NCBI RefSeq assembly: GCF_000046705.1
Contig: NC_005956.1
Location: 1,771,001 to 1,835,000, forward strand
DNA from: Bartonella henselae str. Houston-1
GTDB lineage: Bacteria > Pseudomonadota > Alphaproteobacteria > Rhizobiales > Rhizobiaceae
DNA: 64,000 nt
Direction: 5' to 3'
How positions within the stretch are numbered: position 1 is the first letter of the stretch; each line of letters opens with the position of its first letter. Position numbers and translations under genes: made by a program. Below, one piece after another: positions 48,889 through 59,320 of this stretch. The notes below the pieces were generated by a model, which was not told where the DNA came from, ran no database searches, and worked only from the letters and a program-made list of their open reading frames with translations.

Positions 48889-49668
48889 TTAAAGGCGACG
48901 TTCAACCATGAGTTTTTTAATCTCAGCAATTGCTTTTGCTGGATTTAAGCCTTTTGGACAAGTTTGGGTACAATTCATAATCGTATGGCAACGATAGAGA
49001 CGAAAAGGATCTTCTAAATTATCAAGACGCTCACCGCACATCTCATCACGTGAATCAGCAATCCAACGGTAAGCCTGGAGTAAAATAGCTGGTCCCAAAT
49101 AACGATCGCCATTCCACCAATAGCTTGGACATGATGTCTGACAACAGGCACACAAAATGCACTCATAAAGACCATCTATTTTTTGGCGGTCTGAATGACT
49201 TTGTAACCACTCTTTGGCAGGTTCAGGAGAAACGGTTTGTAACCAAGGCTCAATCACACGATGCTGCGCATAAAAGCGCTTCAAATCAGGAACTAAATCT
49301 TTAACAACCGGCATAGAGGGTAAAGGATACACTTTAATGGGGTGCTTTACATCATCCATCCCTTTGGTACAAGCTAGCGTATTTGTTCCATCAATATTCA
49401 TTGCACAAGAACCACAGATACCTTCACGACACGATCGACGAAGTGTCAAAGTTGGATCAATATGATTCTTGATAAAGAGCAACCCATCAAGAATCATCGG
49501 ACCACAAGCCGAACGATCAACATAATAAGTATCCAAATGGGGATTTTCCTCATCATCAGGTGACCAACGGTAAACATGAAATTCGGTAAGTTGCTTAGCA
49601 TCTTTAGGCTTAGGCCAAACTTTTCCCGGTTTTACTTGCGAATTTTTGGGAAGCTTAATTTGTACCAT
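48889..49668 (-). CDS. sdhB: Succinate dehydrogenase iron-sulfur subunit
   Basis: This 259-residue subunit carries three Fe-S clusters. The 2Fe-2S cysteines lie in [16 protein letters not shown] and LACTKG near residues 79-102. The 4Fe-4S and 3Fe-4S cysteines lie in [19 protein letters not shown] near 164 and [17 protein letters not shown] near 228. It passes electrons from SdhA to ubiquinone. It is last in sdhCDAB, 14 bases after sdhA. The last ~310 bases are duplicated downstream. Confidence 0.97.
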   Translation of the reverse strand: MVQIKLPKNSQVKPGKVWPKPKDAKQLTEFHVYRWSPDDEENPHLDTYYVDRSACGPMILDGLLFIKNHIDPTLTLRRSCREGICGSCAMNIDGTNTLACTKGMDDVKHPIKVYPLPSMPVVKDLVPDLKRFYAQHRVIEPWLQTVSPEPAKEWLQSHSDRQKIDGLYECILCACCQTSCPSYWWNGDRYLGPAILLQAYRWIADSRDEMCGERLDNLEDPFRLYRCHTIMNCTQTCPKGLNPAKAIAEIKKLMVERRL

Positions 49669-49682
49669 AATTCATTCTCCCC

Positions 49683-51527
49683 TTAGTAAACACGTTTTTT
49701 AGGTGCAATACGTTTTAAGTCGATACCCCCATCTGCTTCAGATGTTAAGGGATCAATATGGACAGGTCGATAGGACAAAGTCACCTTACCATCTTTTGAC
49801 AAATGTGAAAGCGTATGTTTACGCCAATTTTTGTCATCACGCTCTGGATAATCTTCACGTGCATGCGCGCCTCGACTTTCTAAACGCGCTTCTGCAGAAT
49901 AAACAGTGGTGATTGCATTGGCCATCAAATTCTCAAGTTCTAATGTTTCGACCAAATCAGAATTCCATATCAGAGAGCGATCTGTGACTTTGAGATCAGC
50001 CAATTCACCCCAGATTTGACTTATCCGCTGGCATCCTTGTTGCAAAGAATCTTCTGTACGGAAGACAGCAGCATCTTCCTGCATAGTACGTTGCATTTTC
50101 TCACGCAATACGGCAGTTGGTATTGCCCCTTGCGCAAAGCGCAAACGATCAAAACGTGTCATAATTTCGTCAATAGCCACCTCATTAAGAGGTGGAATTT
50201 CCGCATTTCGATCAATCACTTCACCGGCACGAATTGCAGCGGCACGACCAAATACGACAAGATCAATCAATGAATTTGACCCCAAACGGTTAGCACCATG
50301 AACAGAAGCACAGCCAGCTTCTCCCACTGCCATCAAACCTGGTTGAACACGATCAGGTGAATCAGGTGTTGGATTAAGAACTTCTCCGTAGTAATTTGTG
50401 GGAATACCGCCCATGTTATAATGAACCGTTGGCAGGATGGGGATAGGTTCTTTGGTCACATCAACCCCTGCAAAAATCCGTGCGGATTCGGAAATTCCTG
50501 GTAAGCGCTCATGCAATATAGCAGGGTCAATATGATTGAGAACCAAATGAATATGATCCTTTCTTGGACCAACGCCACGCCCTTCACGAATTTCAAGGGT
50601 TATACAACGTGAAACTAAATCACGTGAAGCCAAATCCTTAAAGGAAGGCGCATAGCGCTCCATAAAGCGTTCACCCTCAGAATTGATCAAATAGCCGCCT
50701 TCACCACGGGCTCCTTCTGTAATTAAGCAGCCAGAACCATAAATCCCTGTAGGATGGAATTGAACAAATTCCATATCCTGTAGAGGCAATCCAGCACGAG
50801 CGATCATTCCCCCACCATCGCCCGTACAGGTATGCGCTGATGTTGCTGAAAAATAAGCACGCCCATAGCCACCAGTGGCGAGAACAACCATCTTAGCCGC
50901 AAAACGGTGGATAACACCATCATCAAGATTCCAAGCGACAACCCCCGTACACACACCATCGGTCATAATCAAATCAAGCGCAAAATATTCAATAAAGAAC
51001 TGCGCATTATGCTTTAAACTCTGTCCATAAAGCGTATGCAAGATGGCATGCCCGGTGCGATCAGCCGCTGCACAAGTCCGCTGTACAGGTGGGCCTTCAC
51101 CAAACTGTGTCGTATGTCCACCAAAGGGACGTTGATAAATTTTTCCTTCTTGTGTCCGTGAAAAAGGAACCCCATAATGTTCTAATTCGTAGACAGCAGC
51201 TGGTGCATTACGCACCAAATATTCCATTGCATCGGTATCACCTAACCAATCAGATCCCTTTACCGTATCATACAAATGCCATTGCCAATTGTCAGGCCCC
51301 ATATTGGAAAGTGACGCAGCAATACCACCTTGTGCAGCAACCGTATGCGATCTGGTTGGAAAAACCTTCGTGATGCAGGCTGTTTTTAATCCCTGCTCCG
51401 CCATACCAAGCGTAGCACGCAAACCAGCACCGCCTGCCCCAACAACAACAACATCAAACTTATGATCTACAGTGCGATAAGGGGCATTGCCTGCTCTAGC
51501 GCCCAGAGATGATCCTGTGCTCACCAT
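49683..51527 (-). CDS. sdhA: Succinate dehydrogenase flavoprotein subunit
   Basis: A 614-residue FAD-linked subunit of complex II. FAD-binding [15 protein letters not shown] is near residue 30. The histidine for covalent FAD lies in [13 protein letters not shown] near 59, catalytic HPTGIYGSG near 257 and the RGEGG motif follows. The C-terminus ends [12 protein letters not shown]. It sits 4 bases after sdhD. Confidence 0.97.
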   Translation of the reverse strand: MVSTGSSLGARAGNAPYRTVDHKFDVVVVGAGGAGLRATLGMAEQGLKTACITKVFPTRSHTVAAQGGIAASLSNMGPDNWQWHLYDTVKGSDWLGDTDAMEYLVRNAPAAVYELEHYGVPFSRTQEGKIYQRPFGGHTTQFGEGPPVQRTCAAADRTGHAILHTLYGQSLKHNAQFFIEYFALDLIMTDGVCTGVVAWNLDDGVIHRFAAKMVVLATGGYGRAYFSATSAHTCTGDGGGMIARAGLPLQDMEFVQFHPTGIYGSGCLITEGARGEGGYLINSEGERFMERYAPSFKDLASRDLVSRCITLEIREGRGVGPRKDHIHLVLNHIDPAILHERLPGISESARIFAGVDVTKEPIPILPTVHYNMGGIPTNYYGEVLNPTPDSPDRVQPGLMAVGEAGCASVHGANRLGSNSLIDLVVFGRAAAIRAGEVIDRNAEIPPLNEVAIDEIMTRFDRLRFAQGAIPTAVLREKMQRTMQEDAAVFRTEDSLQQGCQRISQIWGELADLKVTDRSLIWNSDLVETLELENLMANAITTVYSAEARLESRGAHAREDYPERDDKNWRKHTLSHLSKDGKVTLSYRPVHIDPLTSEADGGIDLKRIAPKKRVY

Positions 51528-51531
51528 ATTT

Positions 51532-51918
51532 TTAACCCCCTATTGCAATTTTCAAAAGAGCAAAAACGATGATCCCTCCCAAAACAAAACAAAACAAAAT
51601 ATTTAAGACCAAAAAAATTATCCGTAAACCTTCACGGGGAATATAATCTTCAATAACCACCTGCATTCCAAGTTTCATATGATAAAGGACTGAAAGAGTA
51701 AGTAATCCCATTAAAACAGCGACAACAGGATGCGCAAGCCGAGCGCGTATAATGCTGTAGTCTTTTCCAACAAGCGAGAGAATAAGAACAATGAAAAATA
51801 TCAAAAGTGGCAGATTTATAAAACCTGTTAAACGCTGTAGCCAAAAATGCTCTGTTCCTTCATGTGCGCTTCCACGCCCCCGGACTTTCCCAAGTTCCGT
51901 TCGAAAATCTTTTTTCAT
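51532..51918 (-). CDS. sdhD: Succinate dehydrogenase membrane anchor subunit
   Basis: A ~128-residue anchor protein with three membrane helices (near residues 34-54, 60-80 and 98-122). [16 protein letters not shown] and [17 protein letters not shown] carry the conserved heme/quinone-region residues, including His in HMKLGMQ. The chosen start is the second [24 protein letters not shown], typical of Rhizobiales SdhD. Confidence 0.92.
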   Translation of the reverse strand: MKKDFRTELGKVRGRGSAHEGTEHFWLQRLTGFINLPLLIFFIVLILSLVGKDYSIIRARLAHPVVAVLMGLLTLSVLYHMKLGMQVVIEDYIPREGLRIIFLVLNILFCFVLGGIIVFALLKIAIGG

Positions 51919-51936
51919 ATCTCTTTCCACCCCCAA

Positions 51937-52338
51937 CTAGACAATATTATATCCAATAATCCAAATCGTAAAAGTAATAATAAGAGAAATAAAAACTGTT
52001 GCCCATGCAGTCATTGTTGCCTTTTCTTTAGCCAAAAGGCAAGGCTTTATATCCCAAACAATGTGGCGAACACCGCCCACCATGTGATGAATCCCAGCAA
52101 GAGTATAAAGAAACAAAATGCAAAGCCCTGGAAAAGAAGTATAAATTCTATGAACCGTTCTAAATGCCTCAACCCCACAGCTGATTGAAATTAACCAAAT
52201 AGCGAGGAAGACCATTCCAAAATAAAGTGCTATACCGGTGATACGATGCGCAATTGACATCGCCATAGTGATGGTCCAACGATAAATACTTACGTGGGGA
52301 GAACGAGGGCGCTGTTTTATCTTAGTTATCTCTGTCAT
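51937..52338 (-). CDS. sdhC: Succinate dehydrogenase cytochrome b556 subunit
   Basis: A ~133-residue membrane anchor with three helices. The signature RPRSPHVSIYRW near residue 10, SIAHRITGIALY near 30 and the heme ligand region HHMVGGVRHIVWD near 87 are intact. The ATG at 52338 places RPRSPH at the usual distance; the frame is open further upstream. First gene of sdhCDAB. Confidence 0.93.
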   Translation of the reverse strand: MTEITKIKQRPRSPHVSIYRWTITMAMSIAHRITGIALYFGMVFLAIWLISISCGVEAFRTVHRIYTSFPGLCILFLYTLAGIHHMVGGVRHIVWDIKPCLLAKEKATMTAWATVFISLIITFTIWIIGYNIV

Positions 52339-52837
52339 AAAATATCCTGACCTGGTTTTTACTGCAACCGCATTATGAACAAAAGGCCCCACACAAAATG
52401 ACCAAGCACACTATCATTTCTACTTTTGGCACCTCGAAGCACCAATATTACAGGTCGGTTGTCTCAAATAACGGATTAAAGGTCGCGCATAAAAAAAACC
52501 GATTGTTCTACAAGCATGAAGCCGCAAAACTCGTTTTAATCTAATATAATTTTATCCTTACGTCAAAGGTCTCGTACTGTTTCCCAAAGATAAACACGAA
52601 TTTTTTACAAATTTAGTTATCCCTGCTTTGAATATCTCTGCTTTGAATATCAATGATGTTGCAGAATACTCTAAATTCAGTTTTTTTTCTAAAGAAAGAT
52701 AATGGTTAGACTTTTGAGAGTTTTTCAACATTTTTATGCACCCAAAAGCCACTTCTTTCACGACCAATAGGAATCATTCACGCCATAAAAAAGCAACATA
52801 AAAGCCGCTTTTTCATAAATTCTGCCAGATGCTGAAT
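52339..52837. other. Intergenic region between sdhC and rplS
   Basis: About 500 bases with no supported gene; the sdh promoter should be in the part near 52350-52450. A 15-base element (CTGCTTTGAATATCT) occurs twice in immediate tandem near 52623-52652. Confidence 0.4.
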
Positions 52838-53293
52838 TTATTCAGTAGCGTGTGCTGGAGCCTCCACTCTAACAAGAGCTTCTTGTTCTTTCTCAACAAT
52901 CTTTGCACTTTTTTTCCGTTGATCTTTCTTTTCAGTGATCCGCGCAGCCTTCCCTCTTAAATTACGCAGATAATAGAGCTTTGCCCGACGCACTTTTCCT
53001 CGGCGTACAAGTTCAACACCCTCAATCAAGGGCGAATAAACCGGAAACACACGCTCAACGCCCTCACCATAAGAAATCTTACGCACTGTAAAGGTTTCAT
53101 TTAAACCACCGCCTGAACGTGCAATACAAACTCCTTCATAAGCCTGAACACGCGTTCTGGTACCTTCGGTAACACGCACCATAACGCGTACTGTATCTCC
53201 TGGCTGAAAAGCTGGCAGTTGGCGTTTTGCTGCAATTTTTGCACATTGTTCAGCTTCGAGTTGCGCGATAATATTCATTTTTTCATCCTTCAT
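52838..53293 (-). CDS. rplS: 50S ribosomal protein L19
   Basis: A 151-residue bL19. The conserved core [50 protein letters not shown] and [18 protein letters not shown] is complete. The acidic/basic C-terminal tail is about 25 residues longer than in E. coli, as in other Rhizobiales. It is the last gene of the rimM-trmD-rplS group. The start could be the internal ATG five codons in (MNIIAQLE). Confidence 0.96.
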   Translation of the reverse strand: MKDEKMNIIAQLEAEQCAKIAAKRQLPAFQPGDTVRVMVRVTEGTRTRVQAYEGVCIARSGGGLNETFTVRKISYGEGVERVFPVYSPLIEGVELVRRGKVRRAKLYYLRNLRGKAARITEKKDQRKKSAKIVEKEQEALVRVEAPAHATE

Positions 53294-53485
53294 GTTCTTT
53301 ATCGAACAGTCAGAGCGCTCATCTCTTGCCGAAAAAAGCCTTTTCTAGAGAAAGAAAAGCAGTTCTTTAGGCTATGCATAACACAGGAGCGAATACACCG
53401 TTTCTTATTTTGGAACTCAATAAAACCCTTCACAGGAAAACTGTTTAAAAAGAGAGCTATGCAATACAACACCTTACAACATGAA

Positions 53486-54184
53486 TCAAGTTTTCTGACG
53501 ATTTTTATTATAAAGAGCGTAAAGATCAGGGCGACGTTGCCGTGTTAACGATTCGGCTTGCTGTTGACGCCAATTGGCGATAGCTTTGTGATGACCTGAC
53601 GTCAACACTGGCGGAATACCACGCCCTTCAAAAACAGCAGGACGCGTATATTGAGGGTGCTCAAGCAAACCATTCTCAAAACTTTCACACTTTGCGGAGA
53701 TCTCATTACCCATAACACCGGGAAGAAGACGCACAATAGCATCCAAAAGAACCAGTGCCGCCGTTTCGCCCCCTGAAAGAATATAATCACCAATGGACAC
53801 TTCTTCTAATTCTCGTGCTTCTATTATCCGCTCATCGACTCCTTCAAAACGCCCACAAACCAATGTCACTCCCGAAGACCGTGCCAAAGAACGTGCATAA
53901 GCCTGATTCAAGAGTCTCCCACGCGGGCTCATTAACAATCTTGGGGAATCATTTGGACAACTATCCAGTGCCGCCGCTAACACATCAGCCCGCATCACCA
54001 TACCAGCACCACCACCAGCAGGCGTATCATCAACGCTATGATGTTTATCAAGAGCAAAATCCCTAATCTGCACTGTCTCAAGCGACCATATCCCCTGCTT
54101 TAAAGCTTGCCCTGCTAAAGAACAACCCAAAAAACCAGGAAACATTTCAGGATAAAGTGTTAAAACACGTGCTTGAAATTTCAT
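53486..54184 (-). CDS. trmD: tRNA (guanine-N1)-methyltransferase
   Basis: This 232-residue SPOUT methyltransferase makes m1G37 in tRNAs. The AdoMet knot is visible as [31 protein letters not shown] and [19 protein letters not shown]. The C-terminal [19 protein letters not shown] contacts tRNA. It lies between rimM and rplS, with gaps of 266 and 192 bases, longer than usual for this operon. Confidence 0.96.
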   Translation of the reverse strand: MKFQARVLTLYPEMFPGFLGCSLAGQALKQGIWSLETVQIRDFALDKHHSVDDTPAGGGAGMVMRADVLAAALDSCPNDSPRLLMSPRGRLLNQAYARSLARSSGVTLVCGRFEGVDERIIEARELEEVSIGDYILSGGETAALVLLDAIVRLLPGVMGNEISAKCESFENGLLEHPQYTRPAVFEGRGIPPVLTSGHHKAIANWRQQQAESLTRQRRPDLYALYNKNRQKT

Positions 54185-54450
54185 TCTTTCATTCTCACCT
54201 TTAATCTCAAGTCACATAAAACCATCTTCAACCAGTGTATTATAAAAACTGTGATATTTACCCAAAGGAAAATTGTTCATCTGTTCTGTATCCAATGTCC
54301 ATACCTCCTGCTTTCTAGTTTGCCTTGCTCAAAAGTACTCTAAAAATCCAAGAAACATGTTATGATCAAAGTACTACACACGTGTTAAGAGACACATCCT
54401 TGTATGTCTTCACTTTTCACCTTCATTTTTTGGTTCAAGCCATTTTCCCT

Positions 54451-55050
54451 TCAAGTATTTTCTCCCCCATCACTTAAACCAGCAGCCACTGGATCAACAA
54501 CAAGAAAACCAGAAGCGATGCAAACCTCTAACACCGCCGCCTTGCTAAAAGGGATAAGCACGGTTTTACCCGTATTTAAACGCATTTCAAGCAAATCACC
54601 AGCGCCGAAATTAAAAAGACCACTCACCTCACCGAGGATTCGACCGGTACAATCTTGAACACGAAGCCCTATTAAATCTACCTGATAAAATTCATCCTCA
54701 GTCAAATCATCCACCAATTGATCGCGGGCAACATAAAGATGAATACCCCTTAAAGCCTCAGCAGCACTGCGATCCTCAACCCCTTTAAAATGCACAATCG
54801 CGTTCTTTTTTTGCATGCGAAGCATTACAATTTCATAAGAATGTCCCCTATCATCATAAAGGGTACCATAAGTTTTTAAACGCTGTGGTTCAGAACTCAA
54901 GATCTTCAGCAAAACATCACCCTTTATGCCATGGGGCATACCAATAATGGCAAGACAGACTTTATTTTTAAGCTTTTCTCTATTATATTTCATATCATCT
55001 TCTAAAAACGAATCCCTCACTTGTAGCTTTCTATTAACTCTTGTTGCCAT
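54451..55050 (-). CDS. rimM: Ribosome maturation factor RimM
   Basis: A 30S assembly factor of up to 199 residues that binds S19. The N-terminal domain has LAIIGMPHGIKGDVLLK, and the PRC-barrel half has DEFYQVDLIGLRVQD, EVSGLFNFGAGDLLE and VLIPFSKAAVLEV. GGAAGA 7 bases before the first ATG supports 55050; the ATG at 54993 would give a more typical length. It is normally preceded by rpsP, which is not here. Confidence 0.92.
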   Translation of the reverse strand: MATRVNRKLQVRDSFLEDDMKYNREKLKNKVCLAIIGMPHGIKGDVLLKILSSEPQRLKTYGTLYDDRGHSYEIVMLRMQKKNAIVHFKGVEDRSAAEALRGIHLYVARDQLVDDLTEDEFYQVDLIGLRVQDCTGRILGEVSGLFNFGAGDLLEMRLNTGKTVLIPFSKAAVLEVCIASGFLVVDPVAAGLSDGGENT

Positions 55051-55121
55051 ATTAAAAATCTTCCAGAAAGACCTTTCTTGGTAACAAAGAAAATTAATAA
55101 AAAAATAAAAGGAGAAGTCTT

Positions 55122-55943
55122 ATGGCAAATGTTATGCTTTTTTACAAAGATATCACCCCAGTTAACAAAGTTTCCCATAAAAACCTAAAATTTGCTCCTC
55201 CAAAAGATATGTCTTTTGCCAAAGATACACACTGGGTTCCTTTAGCAAGCAGTGAATACTTTCAAGCTGCTCTAGACTACCCTATTTTATTTATGTGCGC
55301 AGAAGATGAACAAAAAAAACGGCATTATACATCGGCTGCTCTTGTTGGTCTTTCTAATGACGAAAATGATTACATCACCTCTGATAAAAATTGGAAAAAA
55401 GATACTTATCTTCCAGCTTTTGTTCGTCGCTACCCTTTTGTTCTTGCACAAATTAGCAATGAAAAAGAACTTTCTGTTTGTTTTGATCAGCAATCAGGCA
55501 TGTTTAATGAGGTTGCCGGCACAGAACTTTTTAACTCAGATGGCTCTATTTCTCCTTTTATGGAAGAACGTATTCGTTTTCTTGAGAGCTTTAAAATTGC
55601 TATGGAAAAAACGGCTGCGTTTATTGATGCCCTTGTGGATATGGATCTTCTGAGCCAAAAATCAATCAATGTGAAAAACGACAAAGGTCTTTCAGCACAA
55701 TTAGAACATTTTTGGGTTGTTGATGAAGAAAAATTGAATAAACTATCGGCAAGCCAACTTGCTAAGCTGCATAAAAATGGCTTTTTAGGATTGATTTTTG
55801 CGCATCTTATGTCAACGCACAATCTTTTAAAAATACTCTCTCTAAAAAGCGAAAAACAAATGACCAATCATGAAGAGCAAGCTTCCCAAAAGAATGGTCA
55901 CAACAAAAATGAAAAACCTAAAAATAAAGAAGCTCTCAACTAA
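55122..55943 (+). CDS. SapC family protein
   Basis: A 273-residue protein of the SapC family (pfam SapC), first described as an S-layer-linked gene in Campylobacter but widespread in alphaproteobacteria with unknown function. Conserved stretches are HWVPLASSEYFQAALDYPILF, ALVGLSNDEN, YLPAFVRRYPFVLAQ and the C-terminal FWVVDEEKLNKLSASQLAKLHKNGFLGLIFAHL. A hydrophilic Lys/Asn/Glu tail follows. An AAGGAGA site lies 7 bases before the ATG. It ends 2 bases before xerC, so the two may be co-transcribed. Confidence 0.85.
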   Translation: MANVMLFYKDITPVNKVSHKNLKFAPPKDMSFAKDTHWVPLASSEYFQAALDYPILFMCAEDEQKKRHYTSAALVGLSNDENDYITSDKNWKKDTYLPAFVRRYPFVLAQISNEKELSVCFDQQSGMFNEVAGTELFNSDGSISPFMEERIRFLESFKIAMEKTAAFIDALVDMDLLSQKSINVKNDKGLSAQLEHFWVVDEEKLNKLSASQLAKLHKNGFLGLIFAHLMSTHNLLKILSLKSEKQMTNHEEQASQKNGHNKNEKPKNKEALN

Positions 55944-55945
55944 AA

Positions 55946-56926
55946 ATGCTACCAAAAAAGGACAGTAGAAAAGACAAAAATTTTTCTCTGATTCCAGCCG
56001 CCCCTCCTGTTTTAGCTGCAAGGAAGAATTGGCTGGATAATCTTTTAGGAACACGTCGTATGGCAACATATACAGCACAAGCCTATGAGCGTGATACACG
56101 ACAGTTTTTGTTTTTTCTCTGTCAACATCTCGGACATACACCAACCTTTAAGGATCTCGCCAATTTGCGTGTCATTGATTTGCGTGCTTATCTAGCTTAC
56201 CGCCGCAAACACGACATAAGTGCTCGCTCTTTAAGCCGTGGAATGGCGGGTATACGTTCTTTTTTCAACTACCTATCCCGTGAAGGAATCGCCAGCATTC
56301 CTGCTGCTAAACTTGTCCGAACCCCCAAACACCCAAAATCGCTACCAAAACCTTTGAACATAAAATCAGCCCTGCATTTAGTTAAACAAGAAAATCAACA
56401 GGAAAATGAACCATGGATCATCGCCCGTAACACTGCTGTTTTAATGCTTCTTTATGGCTGTGGAATGCGGATATCAGAAGCTTTAAGCCTCACACCAGAA
56501 CAATTTTCTGATCCGCAAAAAACAAGTTTATTCGTGACTGGGAAAGGAGGGAAAACACGTCTTGTCCCCCTTATTAAAGTGGTTTACGAAGCAATACAAA
56601 ATTATCTTAAATGCTGCCCATATCCTTTATTGGACAATCAACCAATGTTCCGCGGTGCGCGAGGTGGTCCCTTGCAGCCAGCTATTATTCAAAAAACTGT
56701 GCGAAACTTACGTGCATACCTTGGTTTACCAGAAACAGCCACTCCCCATACACTGCGCCATTCTTTTGCCACCCATCTTTTATCACGAGGAGGAGATTTA
56801 CGTACCATTCAAGAGCTCCTAGGTCACGCTTGTCTTTCCACCACCCAAGTCTACACCCATGTAGATACCAAGCACTTGTTAGAAATTTATCAAAAAGCCC
56901 ACCCTCGTAGCTTGAAAGACTTTTAA
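55946..56926 (+). CDS. xerC: Tyrosine recombinase XerC
   Basis: A 326-residue site-specific recombinase that resolves chromosome dimers at dif. It has an N-terminal SAM-like DNA-binding domain (TYTAQAYERDTRQFLFFL) and a C-terminal catalytic domain. The catalytic residues are in GCGMRISEALSL (Arg), TGKGGKTRLVPL (Lys), HTLRHSFATHLL (His/Arg), LGHACLSTTQ (His) and VYTHV (Tyr). Confidence 0.94.
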   Translation: MLPKKDSRKDKNFSLIPAAPPVLAARKNWLDNLLGTRRMATYTAQAYERDTRQFLFFLCQHLGHTPTFKDLANLRVIDLRAYLAYRRKHDISARSLSRGMAGIRSFFNYLSREGIASIPAAKLVRTPKHPKSLPKPLNIKSALHLVKQENQQENEPWIIARNTAVLMLLYGCGMRISEALSLTPEQFSDPQKTSLFVTGKGGKTRLVPLIKVVYEAIQNYLKCCPYPLLDNQPMFRGARGGPLQPAIIQKTVRNLRAYLGLPETATPHTLRHSFATHLLSRGGDLRTIQELLGHACLSTTQVYTHVDTKHLLEIYQKAHPRSLKDF

Positions 56927-56939
56927 ATAAAAAAACACA

Positions 56940-57218
56940 TTAAACAGATTCAACTTCAAGTGCCAAAGCATGAACACATGTTGCCAACTCTTTCTGTAAA
57001 ACTTTATAAATCGCACGATGTATTTCTACCCGCGTCATACCCGAAAAAGAAGCAGACAGAATTTTCACCCGAAAATGCGTTTCCCCTTTCCCATCAAAAG
57101 CATGCTCATGATGAGGATGTCCAGCATGAAGGTGGCTTTCGTTAATCACCTCAAGCTTTTGCGGACAAAAAGCATCCTGAAGCTTTTTGTTAATCGTTGT
57201 TTGAATTGTAGTAGACAC
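56940..57218 (-). CDS. bolA: BolA family protein
   Basis: A ~92-residue BolA-like protein that usually partners monothiol glutaredoxins in Fe-S handling. It has TTIQTTINKKLQDAFCPQKLEVINESHLHAGH, then HFRVKILSASFSGMTRVEIHRAIYKVL, with the conserved RVEIHRAIY core. The GTG at 57218 has AAGGA at a good distance and fits family length; the ATG at 57236 would add a basic hexapeptide. It converges with xerC. Confidence 0.92.
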   Translation of the reverse strand: MSTTIQTTINKKLQDAFCPQKLEVINESHLHAGHPHHEHAFDGKGETHFRVKILSASFSGMTRVEIHRAIYKVLQKELATCVHALALEVESV

Positions 57219-57338
57219 CTTTTTATTCCTTCGCAAAATGAACGCAATACCCCTTGTTTTATGACCAAATAAGTGTGAAAATAAATTTTTTAAAAGTCAA
57301 TTCTTGTCAAATCAATTGATTTTGCATAAACCAAAGAT

Positions 57339-57959
57339 ATGACGATAACATCTAAATTATTCGACTCCATTCGAATCAGCTCCAATAAAAAACAAAAGGC
57401 TGAAGCAGAAGCGCAGAAATGCCAATGGGAAGGATGTGAAAAAGTAGCATCCCATAAAGCACCAGCGGGACGAAATCACGAAGGGCAGTATTTACATTTT
57501 TGCATTGATCATGTACGTGCTTATAACAAAAATTTTAATTACTTCTCTGGCCTTAGTGATAAAGATATTGCAAAATTTCAAAAGGATGCCCTCACAGGAC
57601 ATCGTCCAACATGGACTACCGATTTTAGTAATGGCACGTCAAAAAAAACAGCTGCAAATTATGCACAAATTCGCTCTGGTACAGCTGCCTATCAAAATCG
57701 TATGCGCGATCCCTTTACACTGTTTACCGGGCGTCATTCAACCCCTCGCTTCTCACGAAAATTAAAACCCTTAGAAGCAAAAGCTTTTGATACATTGGGA
57801 TTACAAGCAAATGCTTCAGCTGAAGATATTAAAGCAAGATACAAAGAACTGGTAAAAAAACACCATCCTGATTCCAATGGAGGCAACCGTTCTTCAGAAG
57901 AGCGCTTTCGTGATGTTCTAAATGCTTATAATTTGCTCAAAAAATCTGGTTTATGTTAA
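57339..57959 (+). CDS. J-domain (DnaJ-like) protein
   Basis: This 206-residue protein has a C-terminal J domain (about residues 145-204) containing KHHPD, the HPD motif that stimulates DnaK. The N-terminal half has CQWEGCEKVASHKAPAGR and FCIDHVRAYNKNFNYFSGLSD, with cysteines that may bind metal. This is the usual Rhizobiales family found next to bolA and cobS. The last ~115 bases have a decayed copy just downstream. Confidence 0.9.
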   Translation: MTITSKLFDSIRISSNKKQKAEAEAQKCQWEGCEKVASHKAPAGRNHEGQYLHFCIDHVRAYNKNFNYFSGLSDKDIAKFQKDALTGHRPTWTTDFSNGTSKKTAANYAQIRSGTAAYQNRMRDPFTLFTGRHSTPRFSRKLKPLEAKAFDTLGLQANASAEDIKARYKELVKKHHPDSNGGNRSSEERFRDVLNAYNLLKKSGLC

Positions 57960-58320
57960 ACACACATTCAGATAACCCCGCCTACATTTTAAGAGTAAGA
58001 TAGTGTGTTCTCATAACAAAACTATCAAAGAGCTGGTAAAAAACACCATCTTAATAATGATAACTACCTTCACAACAGCACTTCTGTGATGTTCTAAACG
58101 CTTATAATTTGCTCAAAAATTTGGTTTGTACTAAAAAAACACGTTCCCATACAACTCCATTTGCATTGAAATCATTATTGTTTTCACAAAAATGATAAAA
58201 TATAAAGAGTTCCTTTCATATCTAAGACATCCATTATAGGGCATTGCATAAACGCTTTAAGTCTTGTATCGTTTTTTAACCAACGAAAATAAATAGCCTC
58301 CTTTCCCTTCCAGAAAAGCG
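57960..58320 (+). pseudogene. Decayed tandem copy of the J-domain gene 3' end
   Basis: From about 58026 to 58135 the sequence repeats the end of the J-domain gene (57842-57956) at a spacing near 184 bases. CAAAGAGCTGGTAAAAAA, GTGATGTTCTAAACGC and TTTGCTCAAAAATTTGG are recognisable. An internal deletion and frame changes prevent translation. The remainder up to cobS is noncoding. Confidence 0.85.
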
Positions 58321-59313
58321 ATGACAAAAACAAAACTTACAGTTGAAAATGTACCCGATATCACAGTCTGCGCTCGAGATCTATTTCATATTGATACAGA
58401 TATGGAAATTCCTGCTTTTAGCACAAAAAGCCCCCATGTTCCTGATTTAGATCCTCATTATCTTTTTGATCAGCAAACGACTTTAGCAATTTTAGCAGGC
58501 TTTGCCTTTAACCGCCGTGTTATGGTTTCTGGTTATCACGGCACGGGTAAATCAACGCATATTGAACAAGTTGCCGCACGTCTAAACTGGCCTTGTTTCC
58601 GAATTAATCTTGATAGTCATGTCAGCCGTATTGATTTGGTGGGAAAAGACGCCATCGTTTTACAAGATGGCCTGCAAATTACTGAATTTAAAGAAGGCAT
58701 TTTGCCATGGGCTTATCAAAACAACATTGCACTTGTTTTCGATGAATATGACGCAGGTCGCCCAGATGTCATGTTTGTCATCCAACGCATTCTTGAAGCC
58801 TGTGGACGATTAAGCTTGCTTGATCAAAATCGTGTTATTGTCCCTCATCCAGCATTTCGTCTTTTTGCAACGGCCAATACCATTGGTCTTGGTGATACAA
58901 CAGGGCTTTATCATGGCACGCAGCAAATCAATCAGGCGCAAATGGACCGCTGGTCCATTGTGACGATTTTAAACTATTTACCCCATGATAAAGAAGTTGA
59001 TATCGTTTGTTCAAAGGTTAAATCTTTTCAAACGACCCAGGGAAAAAAGACAATTTCACAAATGGTGCATGTTGCTGATATGGTACGAAAATCTTTTATC
59101 AATGGGGATCTTTCAACAGTTATGAGCCCACGCACTGTTATTACTTGGGCAGAAAATGCAACAATTTTTCAAAATATTGGATTTGCTTTCCGCTTAACTT
59201 TTCTCAATAAATGTGACGAACTCGAACGTGCCACTGTCGCAGAATTTTATCAACGTGCCTTTGGACAAGAGCTTCCAGAATCACTGGTCAGTGTGTCTTG
59301 CCTTAAGGGATAA
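58321..59313 (+). CDS. cobS: Aerobic cobaltochelatase subunit CobS
   Basis: A 330-residue MoxR-type AAA+ ATPase. Walker [14 protein letters not shown] is near residue 63, Walker [11 protein letters not shown] near 140, and the arginine-rich lid region follows. In B12-producing bacteria it works with CobT and CobN to insert cobalt into hydrogenobyrinate diamide. CobT follows after a 7-base gap. No other cobalamin gene is in the window. Confidence 0.93.
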   Translation: MTKTKLTVENVPDITVCARDLFHIDTDMEIPAFSTKSPHVPDLDPHYLFDQQTTLAILAGFAFNRRVMVSGYHGTGKSTHIEQVAARLNWPCFRINLDSHVSRIDLVGKDAIVLQDGLQITEFKEGILPWAYQNNIALVFDEYDAGRPDVMFVIQRILEACGRLSLLDQNRVIVPHPAFRLFATANTIGLGDTTGLYHGTQQINQAQMDRWSIVTILNYLPHDKEVDIVCSKVKSFQTTQGKKTISQMVHVADMVRKSFINGDLSTVMSPRTVITWAENATIFQNIGFAFRLTFLNKCDELERATVAEFYQRAFGQELPESLVSVSCLKG

Positions 59314-59320
59314 GTCAATC

